DNA from: a candidate division WOR-3 bacterium
GTDB taxonomy: Bacteria; Hydrothermota; Tepidihabitantia; Tepidihabitantales; Tepidihabitantaceae
DNA: 64,000 bases
Direction of reading: 5' to 3'
Assembly (NCBI GenBank): GCA_024653355.1
Contig: JANLFQ010000002.1
Span: 248,001 to 312,000, forward strand
Shown here: piece by piece, positions 7,483 through 17,251 of the stretch
Numbering within the stretch: the stretch's first letter is position 1
Layout: each line of letters opens with the position of its first letter
Translations under genes and position numbers: made by a program
The notes under the pieces: model-generated
Databases searched by the model: none
Told to the model about the DNA's origin: nothing
What the model saw: only the letters and a program-made list of their open reading frames with translations

Positions 7483-10236
7483 TTATCTGATGACCATCTT
7501 GGCGGTTGCGCTCCTGGCGCTGTTCAGGTTAGTTGCCCGGATGAGGTAGATACCGGATGGCAGGTTCTGACATTTGAGGGTAAGGCGGTTTGATGTGGTG
7601 GTGAACTCCTGACACAGTCTGCCGGTGCGGTCGTAGATGACGATATGGGTTTTTTCGTTGCGTGGTTTTGTAAGTTCTATCGTTGTCCAGTCCTTTGCCG
7701 GATTGGGGTAGATGTTAAGGGTTAACCGTTGTGAGACCGGGCTACTGACAACCGGTTCGGCAACACCGGGTCCGGCTTCCGGGCTCATATAGCACCAGAA
7801 TTCGTTCGTCTTGTTGCCTTTGAGTACAAAGAAGATGCCGTTGCCCATTCCGGCGATGGCGCCGCCGGCTTTGACCCGCTTTTTTCTGCCGGTTGAGCCA
7901 AACGATGGGATGGTATCAAGTTCTTCCCAGCGGTTTTCCTGCGGGAAGAAGCGCCAGAATTCAGTGGTGTTGCCACCTTTCAGGCAGTACATCGCATTGT
8001 TCCACCAGACGCCACCGGCACCGTCTTTGACCTTTTTCTGTCTTCCGGACCTGCCGGCAAGCGGGAAACGCTGGAATGTCGTGGTGAGCCAGCGTAAAGA
8101 GTCGGTGTCAAAGCCAAAAACCTCGTTGTACTTTGCCTTGACCGCATAGATGGTGTGGCTGCCGTCATAGACGATAAAGGAGCCGTCTTTGTAGGAGTTT
8201 TTACCTGAAGGTCCCAGGGGCGCAGGGGAAAGTGGTTCCCAGGTGTCGGCAGCGATGTTGTAGCGGTAGAATTCGTTGCGGTAGCCTTTGAGCAGGTAAA
8301 CATAGCCGTTGTTGCGGTGCAGGGCATAGGCGAGATAGGAGCCACCTTTGATTGGTTTACGCGAGGTGCCCAGTGGCACCGGGTTCAGGGTGTGCCAGGA
8401 GTCGGCAAACATATCGTAGCGCAGGAAGTCGGATTGCGAGTTGCCCTTGAGGGCGTAGATGTAGCGGTAGCGGTCGGTGGTAAGGGCAGCGCCTTTGTAG
8501 ACCGGCTTGCCGTTTGAGCCCGGTGGCAGGGATTGAAGAACACGCCAGGAGTCGGTTTCAATGTTGTAGGCGAGGAATTCGTCGGTCTTGTTGCCCCGCA
8601 AGGCATAGACCGTATTGCCGAGCAAGGTCAAAGCGCCACCGTTTTTCACCTCTTTGGCACCGGTGGGTAGTGATGCCAACTCCTGCCAGCCGACGAGTAT
8701 CGGGGTGCGGACCGTTATGGTCTTTTCCTGCCAGTCGTTTCCGGGTTCAAGGTCGCCGACAAGGGCTGTTGAGCAGCGGACAAGGTAGGTGCCGCGGCTT
8801 GCCTGCCAGACCCGGAAGGTGACAAGGGCGGTTTCTGCCGGTTCCAGTCCCGGGCAGACTGCCGAGTCTAAGTATTCGCGGGTGCCGGAGCGAAATGCCG
8901 AGAAGAAGATTTTGAAGTTGGTCTCCGGGAAGGTACCGAAGTTTGTGATTTTTGCTGCCGGGGTGATGTTGCCCGGTGGTGTGGTGTCCAGAGGCGAGAC
9001 GATTTGTTCAACGCCGACATCGTGGATTGGTGAGCGGACGGTAAATGTTCCGGAGATGAGGTCGTTTTCCGGATTGAGGTCGCGCTCTGCCCAGACCCGG
9101 AGGATGGTGTTGTAGGTGCCAGGGGGCGTGGCAACCCAGGAGGAGAAACTTACGGTGTCAATCTGATTGGCGTGAAGTGGGGCGGTGATGGAGTCGGAGT
9201 AAACCGGACTGCCAAAGAACAGAATGTCAAAGTAGGCTTTGACCGTTACGGTGTTAATGGTGTTGTTTTTGATAACCCCGCGGGGCAGGACCGTGGAGGT
9301 TTCAATAACCGCACCAGTGGGCGCAAGGATTGCCAGGGCGGCAACATCGTTGTAGAAGGACGGTTTTACAAACACCCGGCGCGTGGCGGTGTCGTTTTCC
9401 GGGTTTAAGTCGCCGGGCAGAAAGGTCTGGAATCGAGCATAGAGTATGCCGGCGGTGTCGGCTAAATAAGAGCGAAAGGTCAAGGTTGCCGATTCTCCTG
9501 GAGCAAGGTCCTGGGTCCAGACGCTGTCTTTATAGTTGCCCATTGTTAGGAATGTCCAGAATGAACCAGTGCCGTTTGATGGGTTGAATACCCGGCAGCG
9601 CGGAGTGACCACCGCGCCGGAGTCAACGGTGTCGGATGGGGTAAGGATGCGCAGGATGCCGACATCGGTTGCGCGGCGGGTCGCGGTTATAGACACATCG
9701 TCAATAACGAAGTAGGTCAATCCGGTGTCTTCTGCGGCGATGCTGAAGGCAATTCTTACGGTGCGCTGGTTTGGTGCCCAGGACAGATTGTAGGTCCGGA
9801 GCCCGGGTTCAATTGTTTGACCGGTAAGGTTGGCGATTTCGATGTTGTAGTTGACGCCGGAGTCGATTGAAGCAAGGATGCGGGTTTCGTGGAAACCGGT
9901 GCCCGGCACAAAGCCCAGTGAACAACGGAGGACAACATCTTGGCAGCCGGTGAAGTCAAGGACCGGGGTGATGAGCATATCGATGTCGGTTTCACCCGGA
10001 CCAACCGCAGCGTAGGGTGTTGCGTTGTCAGCCCAGGGATGGAAGCCAAGGTCCGGGGCACGATGCCAGTCGTTGGTGCTGGTGTCACCGGAGAAGATGA
10101 TTGACCAGCCGGGCGGAGGGTTGATGGTGTTCCAGAATGAGTTGAAATCTTCGTGGAAGATGGTCTGAGCCTTGAGGTTCAAGACACCAGCGAATAACGC
10201 GAACAAGATTAAAAGAACACAACGACAGGTTTTCAT
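7483..10236 (-). CDS. Secreted CARDB plus six-bladed Lys-rich propeller protein with sorting domain
   Basis: 917 aa. Signal peptide 1-24 (LNLKAQ). A jelly-roll-like adhesion domain at about 25-185 begins FHEDFNSFW. Three CARDB-like repeats follow at about 190-510 (DVGILRILTPSD, DVAALAILAPTG, DVGVEQIVSPLD). The six-bladed propeller (about 515-815) repeats KGNKT-E/D-F-x-Y phrases with basic links such as SGRQKKVKDG and STGRKKRVKAGG. The sorting tail is at about 835-917 (IYPNPAKD, IYDRTGRL, LPSGIYLIR). The start has AAAGGAGG at good spacing. It has its own promoter and faces kbl. It shares the propeller with the genes at 791, 24879 and 45153 but lacks the extra N-terminal propeller of the 791 gene. 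Function unknown. Confidence 0.8.
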   Translation of the reverse strand: MKTCRCVLLILFALFAGVLNLKAQTIFHEDFNSFWNTINPPPGWSIIFSGDTSTNDWHRAPDLGFHPWADNATPYAAVGPGETDIDMLITPVLDFTGCQDVVLRCSLGFVPGTGFHETRILASIDSGVNYNIEIANLTGQTIEPGLRTYNLSWAPNQRTVRIAFSIAAEDTGLTYFVIDDVSITATRRATDVGILRILTPSDTVDSGAVVTPRCRVFNPSNGTGSFWTFLTMGNYKDSVWTQDLAPGESATLTFRSYLADTAGILYARFQTFLPGDLNPENDTATRRVFVKPSFYNDVAALAILAPTGAVIETSTVLPRGVIKNNTINTVTVKAYFDILFFGSPVYSDSITAPLHANQIDTVSFSSWVATPPGTYNTILRVWAERDLNPENDLISGTFTVRSPIHDVGVEQIVSPLDTTPPGNITPAAKITNFGTFPETNFKIFFSAFRSGTREYLDSAVCPGLEPAETALVTFRVWQASRGTYLVRCSTALVGDLEPGNDWQEKTITVRTPILVGWQELASLPTGAKEVKNGGALTLLGNTVYALRGNKTDEFLAYNIETDSWRVLQSLPPGSNGKPVYKGAALTTDRYRYIYALKGNSQSDFLRYDMFADSWHTLNPVPLGTSRKPIKGGSYLAYALHRNNGYVYLLKGYRNEFYRYNIAADTWEPLSPAPLGPSGKNSYKDGSFIVYDGSHTIYAVKAKYNEVFGFDTDSLRWLTTTFQRFPLAGRSGRQKKVKDGAGGVWWNNAMYCLKGGNTTEFWRFFPQENRWEELDTIPSFGSTGRKKRVKAGGAIAGMGNGIFFVLKGNKTNEFWCYMSPEAGPGVAEPVVSSPVSQRLTLNIYPNPAKDWTTIELTKPRNEKTHIVIYDRTGRLCQEFTTTSNRLTLKCQNLPSGIYLIRATNLNSARSATAKMVIR

Positions 10237-10299
10237 TAGAAACCTCCTTTAAATTTTCTTCGTCACAGTAACCCGTCGCACCGATTTCGGGTGCGGGAA

Positions 10300-10328
10300 A
10301 TGATAGAACTTTTTTTGCCTTTTGTCAA
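10300..10328 (-). promoter_or_regulatory. Promoter of the 7483-10236 gene
   Basis: On the minus strand TTGACA (10328-10323), a 17-bp spacer, and TATCAT (10305-10300). The predicted start is near 10293 with a leader of about 57 nt. The leader can form a CGCACC/GGTGCG hairpin. Confidence 0.8.
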
Positions 10329-10468
10329 CGAGCACAACCAGACGGTGCTGATGCTTGACAAAAGGAAAATATTTATTTAAGGTTAATATGTTGTTAATTA
10401 TGGTGTGGGCAAGATTTCTCGGTAGAGTCCGAGAATGGGACCGAATCAGTGATAATTTATGATAAGGA

Positions 10469-10488
10469 AGGCACGGCATGCCGTGCCT
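10469..10488. repeat. Perfect 20-bp palindrome upstream of the 10508 operon
   Basis: AGGCACGGCA is followed directly by its own reverse complement TGCCGTGCCT. It ends 6 bp before the Shine-Dalgarno of the lipoprotein gene. It could be an operator, an mRNA hairpin or a small dispersed repeat; no second copy was seen in the window. Confidence 0.6.
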
Positions 10489-10507
10489 GGAAAAAAGGAG
10501 GCAAACT

Positions 10508-11515
10508 GTGCGGAAAGAAGGTGTAAGCGGTCGCGTGCTGGTGGCGACCGGCCTGATGATTTTAATCATCGGGATTTTTGGATGTGGTCGTATGCCGCCA
10601 GCCGGATTCTGGAAACCGGATGCCGCCGATTCCGCGGCGATTCGTGATGTGGTGCTGGCGAACAAGGACCTGCTGGTGATGCGGTTTACCGAGGACAGTT
10701 TTCAGAGCTTCGAATGGGTGATTTCCGAATCAATCATCAGGAAGGCGATTAAAGACAATCCGTTTAAGATGCGGTTTAAGTGCGACTCGTTGCAGCACAT
10801 ATTTTCCACCGAGGAGATCAAGTTTAAGTTTAAATTTATCGCTGTGGCGGACACCGCAACCAAGGAGACAACCGCAACCGTTACGGTGGTTGAGACGATT
10901 CCGGGGGTGTTACGGTTGCACGCCTATAAGTACACCCGTTTTGTAAAGGATTCGATAATTGTCACGCCATCCGAGACGATCCGGCTACCTTATTACGATA
11001 CGGTGTTCACCGACACTTCAATGGTGGTGGAGAAGCCGATTAACGGGGTGGTTTTGGGCGGATGTGTGTTACGCAAGGAGTCAGGAGAGTGGCGGTTGTG
11101 GAAATTGGCGGGCGGGCAGCGTTTTTATGCGCCGAATCCGGACGATGCGCCCTATCTGGCGTCGGTTTATCTGACGAATGGTGTCCGGGAGGACACGATT
11201 GCCCTGCGACCCGATACGCTCCATTTCGGGATGCAAAGGCTTTATGAGTATCCGGATGGGCTTTTGACTTACCAGGCTGGTGACACCATCTGGGTGCGGG
11301 CGCTTCTGACGACGATGACCGATGCGTTCAACTTTGTCTTTTATAAAGGGAAAAGATACCGGCTGGCAACAACCAATCGACTCGCCCTTACCGAGACCGG
11401 GGTGCAGCGGCTGTTTGTTGAGCAGATTCCTTTCGGGGTAATTTACGAATCCGGGGGCGAGTTGAATGCGGTTGTCTGGGGTATTCCATTCAAGGTTAAA
11501 GGAGGCGGGCAATGA
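10508..11515 (+). CDS. Lipoprotein of unknown function, first gene of the TonB receptor/PorV operon
   Basis: 335 aa. GTG 10508 is taken as start because AAAGGAGG lies 7 bp upstream; an earlier in-frame ATG at 10478 would place the Shine-Dalgarno inside the coding sequence. The N-terminus is a lipoprotein signal (LIIGIFGCG), with Cys as the likely lipid anchor. The mature part is a beta-rich extracytoplasmic protein with no family I recognise. It has repeated DTVF/DTIW-type turns, and its middle portion (ETTATVTVVETIPG) resembles an NTF2-like or lipocalin-like sheet only loosely. It overlaps the TonB receptor start by 4 nt (ATGA), so it is translationally coupled and probably works with it at the outer membrane. 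Confidence 0.6.
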   Translation: MRKEGVSGRVLVATGLMILIIGIFGCGRMPPAGFWKPDAADSAAIRDVVLANKDLLVMRFTEDSFQSFEWVISESIIRKAIKDNPFKMRFKCDSLQHIFSTEEIKFKFKFIAVADTATKETTATVTVVETIPGVLRLHAYKYTRFVKDSIIVTPSETIRLPYYDTVFTDTSMVVEKPINGVVLGGCVLRKESGEWRLWKLAGGQRFYAPNPDDAPYLASVYLTNGVREDTIALRPDTLHFGMQRLYEYPDGLLTYQAGDTIWVRALLTTMTDAFNFVFYKGKRYRLATTNRLALTETGVQRLFVEQIPFGVIYESGGELNAVVWGIPFKVKGGGQ

Positions 11516-14343
11516 GGAAGTTATGTTTAGCAGTACTCATCACATTGCTAACGGTGAGTAGCGCCTTTGCCGGGGTTGTGGGAAGAATCCGGGGTCGGGT
11601 TACCGACAAGAAGACCCGGGAACCGCTGATTGGAGTTAATGTGATTGTGGTCGGTACCGAGTACGGTGCCGCAACCGATGTCAACGGCGAGTATGAGATA
11701 ATCAACATCCCACCCGGCAGGTACAAACTCACCGCATCTTATGTCGGTTACAACGAGATGACCGTAACCGATGTCCTGGTTGTGCAGGACAATGTGACGG
11801 TGGTTGATTTTCAATTGAGCCAGACCGCGATTGAGGTTGGACCGGTTGAGGTGAAAGCGGAAAGGCCACTTGTCAACCGGGGACAGGTGACGGTGGAACG
11901 CATCATCACCGATGAGGAGTTTAAGCGGCTGCCGGTGGTTCAGTTGTCCGAACTGGTCGGGATGCAAGCCGGCGTAACCCAAACCGCGGGTCGGGGCTGG
12001 ACTCATATCCGTGGTGGCAGGTACGACGATGTTGCCTATTTAGTGGATGGAGTTGCGGCACAGGACGCGGTGGTGGGAACGCTCTGGTCGAGCCCGAAAC
12101 CGACTTCGGACGCGCTGGCGTCGGTGGTGGTTATTACCGGTGGTTTTGATGCCGAGTACGGTCAGGCGATGTCCGGTATCATCAAGGCGGTGACCAAGGA
12201 AGGTGGCAGCACAACTCAGGGACGGGTGCGTTATATCACCGATGAGGTTTTCCCGAAGGAAGACTTAAACTTCGGATATAACCGTTTGACGCTTTCGCTT
12301 GGGGGACCGTTAGGATGGAACCGGCTGCGCTACTTTCTGTCAACCGAATACTTTAAAACCGATGACGACCGGAACTGTCTCTACAAGGTGCCGGCACCGC
12401 GGGGTGAGTATGCGGTTGAGGGTAAGTTGACCTTGCAGATGCCCAAGGAGTTCTTTTTGACTAAAGAAGGGATGAAGTGGACGCTGGATGGGCATCACTC
12501 CAACTATCAGTGGCAGGCGTTTGCCAACTCATACAAGTACTGGCAGCGGGGTCTTTACGCCAACCGGGTGCGGTCTTACAAAGGCAATCTGACTCTGAAC
12601 CATATGCTTTCGCCGACCCTGGTTTACGAAGCAAAGGTCGGGCTTTTCCAGACTTCACTGATCAGGACGGTACGTAACTTTTACGCCGAGGAGGCGGACA
12701 CAACCGGTTTCTGGGGTTTCTTGCGTAAGACCGGCATCTGGGACCGGTACTGGTTCCGGGCTGAAGACTGGGTTTTCAACAATCCCGAGGGTTTGAGCAA
12801 GAAGGAGGCGGTGTTGCAGTTGTACCGGTCTTACTGGCTGGCACCGAATGGCGATACGGTTTACGCCTATCCGGAGCAGAAGAAGAACTTCGTCCCGGCT
12901 TATGCGCTGATTGACAATCCATACGGTGTTGCCGGGCTTTTTGTCACCGAAGGGGACAACCGGACCTGGCATTACCGGGCGACAAATAACTACATATTCA
13001 AGTTCGACCTGACAAAGACTATTTCCAAGGTGCACGAGTTGAAGACCGGTGTGGACATCACGCAGTACTCGGTTTCAATGTACGACAACTCTCTACCCTG
13101 GGACCAGAACCCGTTCTGGGATGCGTACAACTATAAACCACTGGTTGCAGCGGCTTACATTCAGGACCGGGCAGATTTTGAGGACCTGGTGGTGCGCGCC
13201 GGTGTGCGGTTTGACTATCTCGATGCAAAGGCAAAGGTTCGGGCATTTCCGGAGTCGCTTGGCTCCGTGCCCAGCATTTCCGACTCGTTTTTACCGGTGC
13301 CACCCAAGTACCGGCTGTCACCAAGGTTGGGCATCTCTTACCCGATTACCGAACGGGTTAAGTTCCGGTTTTCTTATGGTCATTTCTTTAAGAATCCGGT
13401 ATTCGCCAACCTGTATGAGTATGCGGAGCGGCCGGCTGCAGAGTTGCGCGGACGGGGTAATGTGATCGTGGGTAATGCCAATATGGGTGCGGAGAAGACC
13501 ATCGCCTACGAACTCGGGTTTGATGCCCAGCTCAGCGATGTTTTTGCGTTTGATGTGACCGCATTCTATAAGGATGTTTTTGACCTGTCCGGGGTCCGGG
13601 TTGTTTCCGCACTGCCCCAGCCCTACACGATGTACTACAATGTGGAGTATGCCCGGATTCAGGGTTTTGAGGCGACGATGACCAAGGCGCTGGCGAACTA
13701 CTGGAACGCTCAGGTTGGCTACACCTTCCAGATTGCCAAGGGAACCGCATCAACCGCAACCGACCAGTATCAGCGGGAGACGCCGATGCAGATTGACTAC
13801 TATCTGGACCAGGACCAGCGCCATTCGCTGCACGGCAATATCGGGCTTTCGTTCCCATCAGACTTTGCCTTTGCGGTGTTGCGCGACTTCAACTGGTCCG
13901 CGGTTGCAAACTTTGCTTCGGGTCTGCCCTATACGCCGACCGACCTGAAGGGCAACCGGACCGGGGCAGATAACTCGGCACGGATGCCCGGAAGTTTCAC
14001 GGTGGACACACGGTTGAACAAGGATATCAAACTGGGTGGACTCACCTTTTCGCTCTCCTGTGACATCACGAACCTTTTGAACGCCGCGGTGGTGACAAGT
14101 GTTTATTCGGCGACCGGCAAACCGGACTTTGATGGTCAGGTTTACACGCCAGAGCAGTTTTCACCGGGTATCAGATTCGGTGACCTGTACTACCATCCAG
14201 CGCGGGACTTTGACCACGATGGCTATCTGACGCGCAACGAACTGTACCAGTCTTATCTGCGTGCCCGCGAGGACTATGTCAAGGCACCAACCTACTTCGG
14301 ACCATCGCGCAAGATTCGGTTCGGGATTAGTCTGTCATTCTAA
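11512..14343 (+). CDS. TonB-dependent outer-membrane receptor with N-terminal carboxypeptidase-regulatory-like domain
   Basis: 943 aa. Signal peptide 1-20 (SSAFA). A CarboxypepD_reg-like domain at about 25-100 (RIRGRVTDKKTREPLIGVNV) is typical of SusC/Bacteroidetes-style receptors. The plug is at about 110-225 (HIRGGRYDDVAYLVDGV, GGFDAEYGQAMSGIIKAVTKEGG). The remainder is an aromatic-rich 22-strand-type barrel ending RKIRFGISLSF. No clear TonB box was identified. Near the C-terminus residues 899-910 form a canonical EF-hand loop (D-F-D-H-D-G-Y-L-T-R-N-E). It sits between a lipoprotein and a large secreted protein in an operon with a PorV-like barrel. The substrate is not evident. Confidence 0.85.
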   Translation: MRKLCLAVLITLLTVSSAFAGVVGRIRGRVTDKKTREPLIGVNVIVVGTEYGAATDVNGEYEIINIPPGRYKLTASYVGYNEMTVTDVLVVQDNVTVVDFQLSQTAIEVGPVEVKAERPLVNRGQVTVERIITDEEFKRLPVVQLSELVGMQAGVTQTAGRGWTHIRGGRYDDVAYLVDGVAAQDAVVGTLWSSPKPTSDALASVVVITGGFDAEYGQAMSGIIKAVTKEGGSTTQGRVRYITDEVFPKEDLNFGYNRLTLSLGGPLGWNRLRYFLSTEYFKTDDDRNCLYKVPAPRGEYAVEGKLTLQMPKEFFLTKEGMKWTLDGHHSNYQWQAFANSYKYWQRGLYANRVRSYKGNLTLNHMLSPTLVYEAKVGLFQTSLIRTVRNFYAEEADTTGFWGFLRKTGIWDRYWFRAEDWVFNNPEGLSKKEAVLQLYRSYWLAPNGDTVYAYPEQKKNFVPAYALIDNPYGVAGLFVTEGDNRTWHYRATNNYIFKFDLTKTISKVHELKTGVDITQYSVSMYDNSLPWDQNPFWDAYNYKPLVAAAYIQDRADFEDLVVRAGVRFDYLDAKAKVRAFPESLGSVPSISDSFLPVPPKYRLSPRLGISYPITERVKFRFSYGHFFKNPVFANLYEYAERPAAELRGRGNVIVGNANMGAEKTIAYELGFDAQLSDVFAFDVTAFYKDVFDLSGVRVVSALPQPYTMYYNVEYARIQGFEATMTKALANYWNAQVGYTFQIAKGTASTATDQYQRETPMQIDYYLDQDQRHSLHGNIGLSFPSDFAFAVLRDFNWSAVANFASGLPYTPTDLKGNRTGADNSARMPGSFTVDTRLNKDIKLGGLTFSLSCDITNLLNAAVVTSVYSATGKPDFDGQVYTPEQFSPGIRFGDLYYHPARDFDHDGYLTRNELYQSYLRAREDYVKAPTYFGPSRKIRFGISLSF

Positions 14344-14354
14344 GGGAGGAAGAA

Positions 14355-17237
14355 GTGAAACGACGAATCTTTTCTTCGGTAATAGTACTACTGGTACTTT
14401 TCGGGGTCTGGGAACGGTCGAGCGCCAAGGCGATAAAACCAGTTCCCCGGGGTAAGCGCATCTATGATATGAAATGGTTGAACATCAACCGCTGGAAGTG
14501 TCCGTTCTACAATGACGGTCGCTACGGCATTGATGTTACCGTGGGCACCGGTCAGGCAGGTGGTTCCTGGCCCCAGCCATTGCACAACTGCTACATCTTC
14601 GGTGCCGGGATGTGGTTCGGCTCGCTGAAACCTCGGCCGGATGGCAAGGTTGACACCCTGGTTTCATTTGGCTACAACCCGAACTCCGGTGGTACTGAGA
14701 TGACCCCGACCACGGTGAAGAATGTAGCCGAGGGCGCGGGCAGTCCTGATGACCGGATTTTTGTCTATCCGAGCGATTGGCCACCAAGCCCGCGGAGCCG
14801 ATGGGAAACCGGTGACCCGAGAATGGACTCAATCCTGATACCTTATGAGGCGTTCTCGCTCCAGGATATGTGGTGTGTCTATTCGGATGCGGCACCAGAA
14901 AACCACATCGCACCGGGTAAGCCCCAGAATATCGATATTTATCAGGTGGTTTACGCCTGGAACTACCCATCTAATCAGGACATCTTTTTCATCCTTTACT
15001 ATGTGCGTAATTCAGGGAACGATACGTTGAAACGGTGTTTTATCGGTGCGGTTATGGACCCGGATATCGGAAATGCAACCGACGATATGGTCGGTTTTAT
15101 TCTGAACGATTCGATACCGGGTGCGGGTTGGGTGGCGAATGTTGGTTATGCGGGTGACAACGACAATGCGGAAAGTCCGGGTTCGACCTGGGACGCGGGC
15201 ACACCGGGCGTCTTTGCCTATAAGTTCCTTGATTCGCCAAAACGGGATTCAATCACGCCCTCGGGTGATACGGTAAAGGTACCGCTCGGTATGACGGCGT
15301 TTAAGAAGTTTACGATTGACATCGACCCGGTTACAGACCCGGCGCAGTATCTGACGATGGCGGGCTATGACTATCGAACCGGGGTTTATTCGGCATACGA
15401 TTCGGTTGATGTCACGCCGGCAGATAAACGGTTTATTCAGTGTTCTGGACCGTTTGACCTGGCACCCGGTCAGGTTGAACGGCTGGTGGTGGCGGCGATT
15501 GGCGCACCGTTTGGTGGACCAAATCAGCCCTGGGCAAACAGACCCAAGGATTCGCTGGTTCATCTGGCACGGGTTGCGATTGCCGCACAGTTCATCTTTG
15601 ACCAGGGATGGCTTTTGCCCGGTCCACCGGTCTCACCGAACATGACCCTGATTCCGGGTGATAAGGTAGTCAGGATTGTTTGGGATGACCTGCCGGAGCG
15701 GACACCAGACCGTTACTGGGAGAAGGTAGCGTCACAGCCCGGACCTGGTTATGACCCGATGTACCGGGGTTACGACTTTCAGGGTTATGTGGTGTACAAG
15801 TCAAGAGATGGTGCAAACTGGGAGATTCTCGGGCAGTGTGATTTAGTGGACTCAATTACCTTCTCGTATCCACCAGGTGGCGACTCAACTCAACCCGACT
15901 CTTTATGGATTAACGCAACCGATAACGGTGTTTATTACACACTGCTTGATAAGAATGTGATTAACGGGTTCCGGTATTACTACTGCGTAACCGCCTATGA
16001 CTGGAACTACATCACAAGGGAACGGGACTCGCTGGGCAACCCAATCAAATGGGACACCCTGATTTTGCGCTCGGGAATTGTGTCGAACTTCTCAACCGTA
16101 CCGCGCTGGGAGCCGGTAAACTATGTGGCGCCCGAGGCGCGGGTCGTTCGGGTGGTTGGTGATTCTACCAAGCCGGCGCTGGTTTGTTCAACTACGGTGG
16201 TGGTGCCGTTTAAGGTGACGAGTGATGTTTACGAGGTGCGGTTCCTTGGTCCGAGCTGGACCGGTTCAACCGCAAAGGCGGGGTACTCGTACTATGTGGT
16301 GAATACGAGTCGGGGTGATTCGCTGATTGTGGACACCAGTTCGTTTACCTATACTCTTGCCACTTCACCCCAAACCGTATCAATTCAGGTGCCGGTGTTT
16401 AACGGTCAGGCGGTAAAGATGGTTATGAAGATGAAAATTCCATCGGCGCCGTTTGATGGGGTTAATGTCGTGAGCGGTAGTTATCCGGTTGAATCGTTGA
16501 AGGTCGGAGGCGCACCTTCCCAGGCGTACTGGGCGTTTCGTGGTTCGGACTATCGTATTGAATGGATGAATAACGGTGGCTATTTGACCGCAAAGGTTTA
16601 CGATGTTACGAACGGCGATATTGAGGTGCCTTTTGCCAAATTTACCACGACCGGCACCGGTCCGCAGAACGCTAATGGCTGGTGTTTTGTTGACCGGGCG
16701 TTCCGTAATCCAACCGATACGCTTAAAGGAACGGTGGCGAATATCTATATCTGTGGTGGTTATCTCGGGTTGAAGCCTTCCGGGGACTCGCTGCGCGGTC
16801 TTCTGAGTTCAATCAACGATGGGGACAAATGGATTGTTGTCGGGCATCGGGCAGAAGGTGCGGCACCTTTCTACAATGTGTTCCGGGTTAGCGCGACACC
16901 GGGATACGCCGACACGACGACAAAGCAGGAGTTAAAGGTGAAGGTGGTGCCGAATCCCTACATCGTGTTCAACGGCTGGGAGAAGACCTCAGAACAGCGG
17001 GTGATTAAGTTCACCCATCTGCCGAGCACCTGCACGATAAGAATCTTTACGACTGCGGGCGACATTTTAAAGGTGATTGAGCATCAGGATACGAAAAAGC
17101 AACCGCTTGATGAGGGTGGAACCGCAACCTGGGATTTGATCAATGACTACGGACAGTTGATTGCCCCTGGTGTTTATATCTTCCATGTTGAGTCGCCGGT
17201 GGGCGAGTTTACCGGTAAGTTTATGGTCATCCATTAA
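14355..17237 (+). CDS. Large secreted protein with FlgD-like C-terminal domain
   Basis: 960 aa starting at GTG with GGGAGG 5 bp upstream. Signal peptide about 1-25 (ERSSAKA). The body is a beta-rich exported protein with many aspartates and aromatics. It includes a fibronectin III-like part at about 430-560 (PDKVVRIVWDDLPE, FQGYVVYKSRDGANWEILG, YYYCVTAYDWN). The last 80 residues (VVPNPYIVFNGWEK, IRIFTTAGDILK, LINDYGQLIAPGVYIFHVE) resemble the FlgD Ig-like/Por sorting fold. This architecture is common in FCB secreted proteins. It lies 11 bp after the TonB receptor and 14 bp before the PorV-like gene, so it is probably cargo or a partner of that system. Function unknown. Confidence 0.7.
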   Translation: MKRRIFSSVIVLLVLFGVWERSSAKAIKPVPRGKRIYDMKWLNINRWKCPFYNDGRYGIDVTVGTGQAGGSWPQPLHNCYIFGAGMWFGSLKPRPDGKVDTLVSFGYNPNSGGTEMTPTTVKNVAEGAGSPDDRIFVYPSDWPPSPRSRWETGDPRMDSILIPYEAFSLQDMWCVYSDAAPENHIAPGKPQNIDIYQVVYAWNYPSNQDIFFILYYVRNSGNDTLKRCFIGAVMDPDIGNATDDMVGFILNDSIPGAGWVANVGYAGDNDNAESPGSTWDAGTPGVFAYKFLDSPKRDSITPSGDTVKVPLGMTAFKKFTIDIDPVTDPAQYLTMAGYDYRTGVYSAYDSVDVTPADKRFIQCSGPFDLAPGQVERLVVAAIGAPFGGPNQPWANRPKDSLVHLARVAIAAQFIFDQGWLLPGPPVSPNMTLIPGDKVVRIVWDDLPERTPDRYWEKVASQPGPGYDPMYRGYDFQGYVVYKSRDGANWEILGQCDLVDSITFSYPPGGDSTQPDSLWINATDNGVYYTLLDKNVINGFRYYYCVTAYDWNYITRERDSLGNPIKWDTLILRSGIVSNFSTVPRWEPVNYVAPEARVVRVVGDSTKPALVCSTTVVVPFKVTSDVYEVRFLGPSWTGSTAKAGYSYYVVNTSRGDSLIVDTSSFTYTLATSPQTVSIQVPVFNGQAVKMVMKMKIPSAPFDGVNVVSGSYPVESLKVGGAPSQAYWAFRGSDYRIEWMNNGGYLTAKVYDVTNGDIEVPFAKFTTTGTGPQNANGWCFVDRAFRNPTDTLKGTVANIYICGGYLGLKPSGDSLRGLLSSINDGDKWIVVGHRAEGAAPFYNVFRVSATPGYADTTTKQELKVKVVPNPYIVFNGWEKTSEQRVIKFTHLPSTCTIRIFTTAGDILKVIEHQDTKKQPLDEGGTATWDLINDYGQLIAPGVYIFHVESPVGEFTGKFMVIH

Positions 17238-17251
17238 GAGGGAGGTGGCAG

